A DNA stretch of 64,000 bases from Hippasteria phrygiana. Lineage: Eukaryota; Echinodermata; Asteroidea; Valvatida; Goniasteridae. The notes below the pieces were generated by a model. It saw nothing but the letters and a program-made list of their open reading frames with translations, had not been told where the DNA came from and did not search any database. The stretch's first letter is position 1; the number at the start of each line of letters is the position of its first letter. The stretch covers positions 551,001-615,000 of the forward strand of contig JAZGUH010000378.1 of assembly GCA_037893225.1 (NCBI GenBank), read 5' to 3'. Position numbers and translations under genes: made by a program. Positions 47,401 to 59,400 of the stretch are shown piece by piece.

Positions 47401-50400
47401 TTCTAGATAACTTCTTGTCAATCGTAAGTTTATTCTCTCGAGTAGAGGATCATGTGTGGTCAGACAACTCAGCAACTCACACAACTCACCAATTTTTTGT
47501 AATCTTGAAGTTTCTTAGAGAGTGTCTGAATAGCAACTGATACAGTGGGATGCCGCTAGACCGAACACTGCTATACCAAACATTCGGCTATACCGAACAC
47601 CATCCTTGGCTCCGAAATTAGGTGTACAAAACATACTGACATTGTTGTTGGGGGGAAAAAAAAGGCAACGGAGTAATGTTATTCAGCCGCAGCTTTATGT
47701 TCGAGTGACAGGTGACTATTACGTGTACTTCCCCAAGGAATAGAAGGGAAAGTCAACTGTTGCTTTAGAATTTAGTAAGCTTAGAAAGTATGAACATGTA
47801 ATTACATTTTTCCATGGCCGGCACATGTTCAATTACAATCAAAAGAGGGCGCACTTCAAATACAATGCAAGAGGGCGCTATTAAAAAGAACGGATGCCAT
47901 GTTGAAAAATGAGCACTTGGCAGACTGGCGGCTGAAAATCGCTATACCGAACGATCGCTAGTATACCAAACAAAATCTGTGGATCCCGCGATGTTCGTTA
48001 TAACAGCGTTCCACTGTAATGCATTCTAGAAAAACAAACGTACAAAATCCAACAGAAATTTTACCAGAAGTCTGCTTTTACGCTGCTATGCGACAAAACC
48101 CAACAGGTACATGTATATATTTAGCTTCCACCCTACAACAATTAAAATCCAACACACCATGTATTTTGTGTTGACAGCCAAATCCAACAAATTCAACAGC
48201 TTTTTGACCATTGTTGGATTTTGTTGGATTTTAGCAGGGTTAGGGTTATGGTTGTATATAAGGATCTTTCTAAATAAAATATCCCCATGGAAGAGTAGGG
48301 GCTTTCCCTGGTGTCCATGGTCCTCATATACATGGATATGATCATGGCATCATGATTGGATTTTTATGGCTGCTGCTTATACTTTGTCATATATTTATTA
48401 CTCATTGTATAAATATACAATTTGTAATTTTTAAATGTTTTTTTTGACTTGTTTGCATTTGGGTATTCAGTTTTGTTTGTATTAGTTGATATGTACAACA
48501 TAGCTCATATCTTACACATGTACTTGACTAAGTAAGCCTTTGGTACATCTTGTACATGTACTTAATATTTTTTGAAGGTATACATACAGTGCATGTATGT
48601 CAAACAAGTAAATTTGAACCTTTGTTACAATATATGTACATGTACATGTATGCTATTCCCCTGTGTAAGTCCTGACAATTGAAGGTATTTTGCGGGGCTA
48701 AACCTCTGACAGTTCCCGGTGATTTTCCATTGTTCAGTTTTCTAAACCAGCCTTTGTGGCTTCACTTGTGGAACTGGTTACTCGGAATCATTATCCATCC
48801 AACCAATTCTACATGTGTACCAACACTGTACTATATTTAGAGGACACTTAACCTCGCCAACCACCAACTAATGCAAGTGAGGGAAGATTGCAAACCCCAG
48901 AGTAGAAATACTTTTCCAATGACCGATTTAAAAAAAGTATATATTGTGTATAGCCCTGCAGTATTCCATTGCACTATAGAAATTAGCTCTACAGTGAAGT
49001 TATCAGCCCCCCCCCCCGCCCCGAGAAAAATTTGATATGATCCTATATGAAAGACTGTGTTCCTCATTGTTGCCATTACTTTGAATATCATGGTGGAGTA
49101 ATAATATTTCAATAATATTTCAATATTTTTTTCATTGTAAATTTATCCTTTACAGATTACTACCGTACTGTTAATTCCTGTTTTCAAATTCTCTTGGTAG
49201 TTAACTACATGTAAACCTGCATGGTTATAGAGACTCAACTTATTTCTTAGTACATGTAGGTTGAAGAACTTAATTTTTTGAGCAAAATGTGTATATTTTA
49301 GCACTGAAGCTGAGTGGAAGGCGGCTCTGGATCAACTTTTTAAAGATGCTGTGCTCATGCTTTTAAATATATTTTCAAATTGAATTGGTAGACAAGTTAT
49401 GAGCCTTCCAGTAAGACATTCCACAGAAAAATTGATTGAAGATAAGTAATGCAGTTGATACGTTTTGCAATTGACCTATCGCCGTTGACCATTATCCAAT
49501 CGTAGTGTCTGTTGAACATCACATGATATTCCAAATCTTGGGAAAAAAAATCTTAAGACGCGCATTATTCGTCCGCATGTGCGCCCTGTTCGTTGAAACG
49601 CAGTACGCGAATACACGTCAAATTTAATGCAGCACATTGGCCACACCCGTTTAGCGTAGTTTGTTCTGTTTATATTTCTTGAGTATTTCCGATTCTCGGA
49701 TGGTCAGAATTATGTAAGTGGTTTCCTGGGAGTCTACATTATTCAGATGCGTTATAACAAGCGGCTGGAAATTGGGAAAAGCATGTTCATGTGATGTAAT
49801 ACTATGAATTTACTGATTTTCTTTTTTTAAATTGAAATCAGCCATAAGGCTACACGCCACCATGGATAAAGGGTTACGATCAGAAGTGGTAGGATTGGCG
49901 ACATTTTGAATTGTCAACCCCACCACCCTTACTTGGGAGGACTCTAGGGCTGTCCCGAATATACCGAATATTCGATCGTCAAGCGAATATTCGAATACCA
50001 TTTTGCCAGTTCGAATATTCAAAAAGATATATATGCACATATATATTACGCTAGGTTCGACGTAAAGGCGAAATCCCATAGAGTTGTGCACAAATTTCTT
50101 TTTACTGTAACCTAACCCAAACTTTACCTAATCCGACCAAACTTCAGAATTATGCTATTTAGAACACACAAATCAAAATAAAAACATTTGCGACAGTAAG
50201 ATTCTGCCTAGAAAAGGTACCTAAGACGTTAAGGCGAAAGCACTTTTTCGCCCAAACTTACATTTTCCCCTTAACGTGCACTTTTACACAACTCCATTTT
50301 CCCTTTCCGGTCGAATTAGAAAAATACAGATACGACTCTGATGCTATTTTAATAGAAAAGTTACGGCGCTTAGCAGTGTCAAATGCTGCATTTTTGTCTA

Positions 50401-53400
50401 TCGTAACTTTTTGTGGACGGAGGTTTATTGTTCCCGTCCGTAAAACCCTTGATACAACAGGGGCATGCAAAAATATGCCGTTTGAACGGTCCATAATATC
50501 AATCGCCATACGTAAAACACCGGCGTGCTTTTACGTGTAATGTTTATTTTACTGGTGCGGCATGCACTGAAAAACTTGATCGGCGAATATTTGAATATTC
50601 GGTCAAACCCAGTTTCGAATATTAGAATACTAAATTATTCGAAAATGAACAGCCCTAGAGGACTCGAACCCACGACCTCCTATGTACTAGTACAGACGTG
50701 TTAACCACTTGACCAGTGACCTTGCTGGGGTCGGCTGGCTAATTTTAATTCAATATAGCGTCATGCACTATAAGCAATGTCACCATGTAGAGTTTCTATG
50801 GGGCATGTTGTGTAAATTTAAATAAGGGTTTTGCCTTTCCCAACAGGCATACATGTCAAATAGGACTGCTTACTTAGTGCTTTCTGAGAGCCAGGTAGAA
50901 AATTAAGAGCAGAGGTCAAAGGTTCCAGTCCCATCAGAGCATCCCACAGAATTTATTTTTCACAGGCTTGTAGGGATCTGGGTCATTCTATAAATTCGGG
51001 GTCCATAAGTAGTGTGTCCCTGTTACACCTGACCTGTGTTATTTCCCATTATGTTTCATTAAAATTGACTTCACACTATTTGTTTTTACTTGTTTGGCAG
51101 GTCGTTACTTTGCTTTAATCACCCTTGGAGATAGAAGGCATGAAAGAATTGCAAAATCCTATACATGTGCATGTCAGATGTAACAGGGACACCAAAATGG
51201 GACCTCTAATTTATAGAATGAACCAGCACTGAGTATACAGTGCTCAAGTTCATCAGGAAGGCCAAAATTTCTTGTCTAATTTTACATCAAACTCTGTGAT
51301 TTGTCTAATCATAAGTGTTTTATACTTAATCAGGTATTATTTCTGGATTTTCCTATCCATTTGTTAATTTCACTCACATAGCCGAGCCAAGTGTTCATCA
51401 TGATTTGCTGATCAAACTTTACAATTTGTTATTCAAAGTCGGTATTCTGTCCCCAAAAATCTTCTTTGTGCGCAGAAATTTGCCCTGAGCAAAATTCCAA
51501 GTATCAAATAACATGAGCAGTACCAGGTGTATTGTATGTGTGGTTGCCTGCTTGGCCTGCATATATACTACAGCCTAGTCTGGGGTACAGTGCATTGTAG
51601 GTCCAGCCCAGTCAAGGTCATGTCCTTGAATGGAAAGTAATTTATCCCTGACACCCTTCAGTACAGTGTTTTTTCATATGACCCCTGCTTAATCCAACAA
51701 TAAGCCTTTTGCGAGTGACCCGTACTTTGACCCCGCTGCGTAGTGATTGTTGCCACGACACGTGATTCGGGGCAAGCTTTCTTGCATACGCGCGTGCAGA
51801 CACAATGTCAATGCATCGCATACGTGTCCACTTGCCGTGATCGAAGTACATGTACGCGATTCATACGTTTCTTGTCACTTTAAAACGATAAATTTCCACG
51901 CAGATTTTTTCAGACTCTAGTACTGGTTATTGTTAGAATCTAGACATTAACATAAAATACGAAGTTTGGGGGATTTAGTGCTTGAGAATGCCTGCGAAGA
52001 AGCACTGTTCTTACGGAACATGCAACAGTGACTCGCGCTTTTCGGACTGTCCCCACATGAATGGCGTTTGGTGGCTACCCTTTCCGAAGCCGAAGTCGAA
52101 CCGTGAGAAGTGTCTCCGTTGGATAAAACACTGCTCCAGAAAAGACTTTTCGGCGGAGAATGTAACTTACAATACTTACATTTGCTCCAAACATTTCGTC
52201 GGTGGCAATGGGCCAACAGATGACTACACCGACCCAATACCAGCTTCGACATCTAGCGCGGTGGAGATGAACAATTTTGTTTTTGTTTTTATTAGGAGGG
52301 GGCGTAATCATACATGCAGACTATGTGTTACGATTTTGAGTCAATGTGATGGAACTTTTTGTTTCAAGGCCTTGGTTAACCGATTGTTCATTTTGGTTGA
52401 ACTTCTTGTTCTTTACAAGATGAAGTGCTTTTTAAATTTTGAAAATAGCAAGAAAGAAAGAACCCGTTTGTGCAGGCAAAATTCAAGGAATAATCAGTTT
52501 ATCTTATTTTTTTATCATCTCAGGAAATAGCCGCAGTGAGTCAAAGTTCGTTTAGGGGGTAGGGAGGGTGGGGGTTGTTAAAAGGCATCAACAAAATCTC
52601 TCTTTCCATTCTTTTTTTATTTGTGGGAAAGGTTGGAGGAAGAAAGATTCTGCATGTTGAGCAAGGTCTTATTATCGGTTTTTACGTAAGTGACTGGTCT
52701 TGCAGAAATTGTTTTTGTATATATTTACGAATAGGTTGGTGGGTATGCCAGCCGTGTGGGTGTGTGACTGACCCACCCAAAGCGTAATTTTTTTAAATTT
52801 TTTTTAAAAGTGGAATACGCTTCGAGGGAGTCAGTTTTAGCCACTATTTCTGCAAGATGACAGTCCTGGTATGTGCTGGCTACGTTAGAAGAATAATCAG
52901 TGGATTCTTTGATGGATCATTCCAAGAAGTAGCCGCAGCGAGTCCGAACTTATCTGGGGGAGGGGGGAGGATTTGTAAAGGCATCAACACAATCTCTCTT
53001 TCCATTCTTCTTTTATTTGTGGGAAAGGTTGGATGAAGAAAGATTCTGTTGAGCAAGGTCTCATTATCGGTTTTTACGTAAGTGACTGGTCTTGCAGAAA
53101 TTGTTTTTGTATATTTACGAATAAGTTTTCGCCGGTCGTAATCCGCTCGAAAACAAATCAAACAATTAAAGACATCGTATAGTCCGAAATCTGGTATATT
53201 CGAGAAATCCTTCGTGAATCCAGGAAGATTAAATGGGTCGGAAAATGTGCAGCCAGCGTCTTTCAATCTTTTGTCAAGAGTCTCCTTCAAGTTGGGGCTT
53301 GAAAGATTCGGGTCGGTTGTCAATTTCAGATTGGCCACGCACTTGCACAGTTCAACCAGTTCTTTCTTCAGGTAACCCGTTATTGAAACCCCTCTCTCTT

Positions 53401-56400
53401 GAAGAAAGTTCTGCAGTTTCTTCACGTTCCAACCTTCGAAGTTGTTATCCATTAAAGAAACTATAATTGCAAAAAATAGGCCGCGTTTCGAGAAGAACAT
53501 ACAACATGTACTGTAACGATTCGAGCGGTTGTTGTGTTTTAGAGTGGTGACAATCTCTATCGTGCGCTGTTTCACCCAGCGGTAGTTCCAGATACCAGAC
53601 AGGGAAACCGCCACTGGCCGTGCGTCGCCACGTTGCGGCTTGCCCCGAATCACGTGGTCTAGCAACAATGGTACTGACATGCATATTAATGATCAGTCTG
53701 GCACGACCGGCGCACGCTGTGCATCTTAGATTGAGCGAAGACAGGGTACAAGGATCTATGCAAATCAACGCGCAAAAGGCTTATTCCCAACAACTGAAAT
53801 GAGACAGCATATTTTATTGGGTTCTGCAGTGTACCACCTACACACACCAGCCGTGGCATTTTGCAGTTACCCTGCCAAATCCAATGGAATCTAACTGAAA
53901 GAAGAACATACAAAAACATACCACAAGTATGCTAGATTAAGAGAGTTCAGGTTCTGCCATGTGAAAAACTGTAACAGTAGGTTCTAGATAACTTCTTGTC
54001 AATCGTAAGTTTATTCTCTCGAGTAGAGGATCTTGTGTGGTCAGACAACTCACCAACTCATACAACTCACACATTTTTCGTAATCTTGAAGTGTCGTGGA
54101 GAGTGTCTGAATAGCAACTGATACAGTGGGATGCCGCTAGACCGAACACTGCTATACCAAACATTCGGCTATACCGAACACCATCCTTGGCTCCAAAATT
54201 AGGTGTACAAAACATACCGACATTGTTGTTGGGGAAAAAAAAGGCAACGGAGTAATGTTATTCCCAAACAGCCGCAGCTTTATGTTGAAGAGTGACAGGT
54301 GACTATTACGTGTACTTCCCCAAGGAATAGAAGGGAAAGTCAACTGTTGCTTTAGAATTCAGTAAGCTTAGAAAGTATGAACATGTAATTACATGATTCA
54401 ATGGCCAGCACATGTTCAATTACAATCAAAAGAGGGCGCACTTCAAATACAATGCAAGAGGGCGCTATTAAAAAGAACGGATGCCATGTTGAAAAATGGG
54501 CACTTGGCAGACTGGCGGCTGAAAATCGCTATACCGAACAATCGCTAGTATACCAAACAAAATCTGTGGATCCCGCGATGTTCGTTATAACAGCGTTCCA
54601 CTGTAATGCATTCTAGAAAAACAAACGTACAAAATCCAACAGAAATTTTACCAGAAGTCTGCTTTTACGCTGCTATGCGACAAAACCCAACAGGTACATG
54701 TATATTTAGCACCCAACAACAAAATCCAACACACCATGTATTTTGTGTTGACAGCCAAATCCAACAAATTCAACAGCTTTTTGACCATTGTTGGATTTTG
54801 TTGGATTTTAGCAGGGTTAGGGTTATGGTTGTAATAAGGATCTTTGTAAATAAAATATCCCCATGGAAGAGTAGGGGCTTTCCCTGGTGTCCATGGTCCT
54901 CATACATGGATATGATCATGGCATCATGATTGGATTTTTATGGCTGCTGCTTATACTTTGTCATATTACTCATTGTATAAATATACAATTTGTAATTTTT
55001 TAATATTTTTTTTGACTTGTTTGCATTTGGGTATTCAGTTTTGTTTGTATTAGTTGATATGTACAACATAGCTCATATCTTACACATGTACTTGACTAAA
55101 TAAGCCTTTGGTACATCTTGTACATGTACTTAATATTTTTTGAAGGTATACAGTGCATGCATGTCAAACAAGTAAATTTGAACCTTTGTTACAATATATG
55201 TACATGTACATGTACATGTATGCTATTCCCCTGTGTAAGTCCTGACAATTGAAGGTATTTTGCGGGGCTAAACCTCTGACAGTTCCCGGTGATTTTCCAT
55301 TGTTCAGTTTTCTAAACCAGCCTTTGTGGCTTCACTTGTGGAACTGGTTACTCGGAATCATTATCCATCCAACCAATTCTACATGTGTACCAACACTGTA
55401 CTATATTTAGAGGACATAACCTCGCCAACCACCAACTAATGCAAGTGAGGGAAGATTGCAAACCCCAGAGTAGAAATACTTTTCCAATGACCGATTTAAA
55501 AAAAGTATATATTGTGTATAGCCCTGCAGTATTCCATTGCACTATAGAAATTAGCTCTACAGTGAAGTTATCAGTCCCCCCCCCCCCCCCCCCCCCGAGA
55601 AAAATTTGATATGATCCTATAATGAAAGACTGTGTTCCTCATTGTTGCCATTACTTTGAATATCATGGTGGAGTAATAATATTTCAATAATATTTCAATA
55701 TTGTTTTCATTGTAAATTTATCCTTTACAGATTACTACCGTACTGTTAATTCCTGTTTTCAAATTCTCTTGGTAGTTAACTACATGTAAACCTGCATGGT
55801 TAGAGACTCAACTTATTTCTTAGTACATGTAGGTTGAAGAACTTAATTTTTTGAGCAAAATGTGTATATTTTAGCACTGAAGCTGAGTGGAAGGCGGCTC
55901 TGGATCAACTTTTTAAAGATGCTGTGCTCATGCTTTCAAATAAATTTTCGAATTGAATTGGTAGACAAGTTATGAGCCTTCCAATAAGACATTCCACAGA
56001 AAAATTGATTGAAGATAAGTAACGCAGTTGATACGTTTTGCAATTGACCTATCGCCGTTCATGACCATTATCCAATTGTAGTGTCTGTTGAACATCACAT
56101 GATATTCCAAATCTTGGAAAAAAAAATAAAAATCTTAAGACGCGCATTATTCGTCCGCATGTGTGCCCTGTTCGTTGAAACGCAGTACGCGAATACACGT
56201 CAAATTTAATGCAGCACATTGGCCACACCCGTTTAGCGTAGTTTGTTCTGTTTATATTTCTTGAGTATTTCCGATTCTCGGATGGTCAGAATTATGTAAG
56301 TGGTTTCCTGGGAGTCTACATTATTCAGATGCGTTATAACAAGCGGCTGGAAATTGGGAAAAGCTATTTTCCCACTTTTTGCAATAAGTGGTCGCACGAA

Positions 56401-59400
56401 AGTCTGCATGCACACGTAGGCAAAGTTGTCTCAGAAATCTGAGACAACTCCTGTACCGGGTCAGAGAGAGCGTGTATGCAATGATTCCCCGTAATACGCT
56501 ACTGCGCGTTTCGCACATATCGCATCCACCTGCTGCACGTGTGTAAAGTTGTCTAAGGGGCGTGGCTAACTCACAAACGGCGATAGGTCAATAGGAGTTG
56601 GACGCTCCTATTTTTAATGGGGTAATCATTGTGTGTAAAGTCAAGTCCAAATAGACTGCAGAGTGCAGTAAGCATTTTTTCGTTCAAAAAAGTTTTCCTC
56701 TATTATTCATTTGTAGGAGGAAATAAATCAAATTTAAATTTCAAGCCAAAGTTTTTTCTTGGAATCTTGTAACCAACACTACTTTGTTTAGAGGGCACTT
56801 TAACCTCGCCAACCACCAACTAATGCAAGCTTTAATCCAGAGATTAGAGTGAGGAAAAATCGCAATCCTTATTATCACTGACAACAGAAATATTTTTCCA
56901 CTGACCAATTTTAACCAAAAATATGTGTATACATCATGTAAGCTCTGCGGTATTCCATTGTACTATAGAATTGAACTCTACATTGTTAACCCTCATTCTC
57001 TAGGGTGTGTGGAAAATCCTGTTAAAATCGGAGGATTTAGGACTTTTAGGGTTAAAGTTATCAGATCATGGGTCGCATATTCAACAAAGTTCCTTCCTGT
57101 GTGTAGCTGATCCGTAATCATGTTTGCACAGTTTATTATTATTTTCTCTTGTTGTAACTGTTAAAGGTTGTAACAAGCATGTGTATGACTTCAGACACTG
57201 ATTAAAGTCTGGAGTGCAGCAATTGTCTATTTATAGACCATTCAATTACATGTACTGGTTCATGTAAAGTATTTATTTGTAAATTGAAGTTTACTTGTTG
57301 AGTTATCTAGGAAACGATCGTGGTGAGAGGTTAAGAATTTGTCCCAACTGACCCAGAATTTGTTGAGGTGAATGGACAATATAACATGTGTTTTTAATTC
57401 AGTTTGAGCATCTAATCACTTGCCACTACTATTCACAATCATCAATATCTTTTGTGTAAAATTGCACTTGTAAAGAAATGACATTAATTCAGTGATGTAC
57501 ATGTACATGTATTTGCATTGATATTTTGTCCAAACTTTTGATGTTTGCCCTCAAAGCACCGGCGATAGTTTTAAATGTATCCCGCTCAGTGGACGGATGT
57601 ATTACATGTACAAGATAAATGTTTTGGTTTTCATTTAGATCAATTATAAAAGAAATTTAATAAAAAGACAAAGGGGCAAAGATTACAAAACTTCAATTTG
57701 ATCAACCCAACATGCATTATACATTGCATACTCATCAGGCCTCAAATTTAACGGCAGCCACGACGGCCAGTGCCGTCGATGCCCTTAAGTTTGCCGTGGT
57801 GCCCTTCACAAAATCGCACTCTTCACGGCCAGTCTTGCCATGCCCTTTTCCCAACTGGCTGTAGTGCCCTCGTTGCCGGCCCACGCATACCCAACCGTGC
57901 CATGCTGTGCTGCGCCGACGGGCCGGGCCGGCCGTAGTCGGCGCAGCCTCGCCGGTGCAGCGCAGCAATAGTGCATGTGGGCCAGACCGGTATGTACATG
58001 TACTACATGTACGTACGGCTGCTACAGCATGCATACGACACGAAGCTTGATATAGACTGGTTTCGATCCCTCCATCAGCATTTTAATTTCGAATGCAGGA
58101 TGCAGAGAATGCATGTTTTGCCGCCATCCGGCTAGGTGGTAATTTTCTATAGACGTCTAAAGACGTCAGCCGGCTTCAAGGGGTTATAAAAGCAAGGCTT
58201 TCACTGGAAAGACAGATTGACAGATAAACTTAAAAGATGAACCTATTAAATAAAAAAAAATGAACTAATCTGTCACTCTTGACCTGCGAGTGGGGAATGG
58301 AGTTAAAAAAAAGACTTGTTTGGGGAGGCAAGATAAAGCTAACATTATTTTTTTGATAATTCTTTTTGGAAAATTTCCACAAAATTTGAAATATTTGGAC
58401 TTTTTCAAAATGTTTTGAATTTTTTTGAGGTTAATGAATGTTTTAAAAATGCTAGAAAAGTTTTTTTTGGGGGGGGGGGAAAGGCTATGCCATTACCTCA
58501 TATTCCCCTTCCCCTTGTGGAGAATATGTTTGGATGTTTTTGGAAATTGTTCCAAAATGTGTGAAAAATGTTTTTTAGAAAATGATTATATTTAAAAATA
58601 AAATTCTTTTTTTAAAAGAGCCTTTATGGGGAAATTTGCCCACCTCGGCTTCCCACACTGTGCAACTGTGCCGGTTTGATGGGCTGTTTTGTGAAAAGAT
58701 AAGATGAGATTTGAATGTTTGCATGGTGAAGAAAAACCATAAAGAGAAAGATTTGCAGTAGCTCCACTTGGAACTCTCTTTTAAGTTTAAGTGGTTCGGA
58801 AACAAAACGGGGGAATCTCAACGTTTCGGACAGTCTACTCTGCCCGTTGTCAGGAGATTGAGAAATTCTATTAACTGCATGGACTCCTCAGTTGCATCCT
58901 TCTCACGCTTCTTCACTTCCAGTCACTGCATACATTGTAACTCCCTTCACCGTTGGAATCCCTCAGTCTCCTGACGAGGGGCAGAGTATACTGTCTGAAA
59001 CGTTGAGTTCCCCCGGTTCTTTTCAGAACCCTACAAACTCACAAAAGAGAGATTAGCCACATGGTGCTACCACAAATATATATCAAATACATGCCTAGGA
59101 CGTTAGGGTTAAAAGATCAATTGACTTTACCACTCATCTTGTACTGTAGTGTCACATTTTGAAGTCTGCTATTTTTTTCCTAGTGTCCACTCTGAGATGG
59201 GTCAGCTGGCTGAACGTTCCAGCAATAAGATGCAACAGATCTCTGAAGGTTCTACGTATTACTACATGCCGGAACCCACACCGGATATGCAGATGCAGCC
59301 TAGGGTAGTCAACACAAGCCTCAGTCAGATAGCCAGCTACCTCTTGATGAGAAAGTAACTGCTTATATTTGTACTTGTGACTCAGATGAACTGGGAATTT

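Larger units (their letters stand above)
45008..49783. repeat. Tandem segmental duplication, copy A
   Basis: 4.8 kb unit repeated at 49784-56364. Both begin TGTTCATGTGATGTAATAC and both end GGCTGGAAATTGGGAAAAGC. Copy A keeps about 240 bp (45163-45403) absent from B. By eye the copies differ by scattered substitutions and small indels only. It lies entirely in APPL intron 7. Confidence 0.95.
51702..53782. mobile_element. ISL2EU-like DNA transposon, internally deleted
   Basis: Comparison with copy A shows the empty site AACAATTCCC. The insertion reads AACAAT|AAGCCTTTTGCG...CGCAAAAGGCTT|ATTCCC, i.e. 12-bp TIRs and an AT dinucleotide duplication. Subterminal inverted words (ACGTGATTCGGGGCAAGC at 51759 and its complement near 53640) add to the ends. 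It carries a THAP ORF (+) and a SAP-like ORF (-). As I recall, ISL2EU elements have AT target duplications and pair a THAP-bearing transposase with a YqaJ-nuclease protein. Neither the DDE nor the YqaJ domain is present, so this is a deletion derivative. Confidence 0.85.
49784..56364. repeat. Tandem segmental duplication, copy B
   Basis: Second copy of the 4.8 kb unit, enlarged to 6.6 kb by the ISL2EU-like insertion at 51702-53782 and lacking about 240 bp present in A. Confidence 0.95.

Noticed and set aside
57735..58034. 99-codon GC-rich minus ORF
   Set aside because: Composition of the GC-rich block explains the open frame; no motif recognised.
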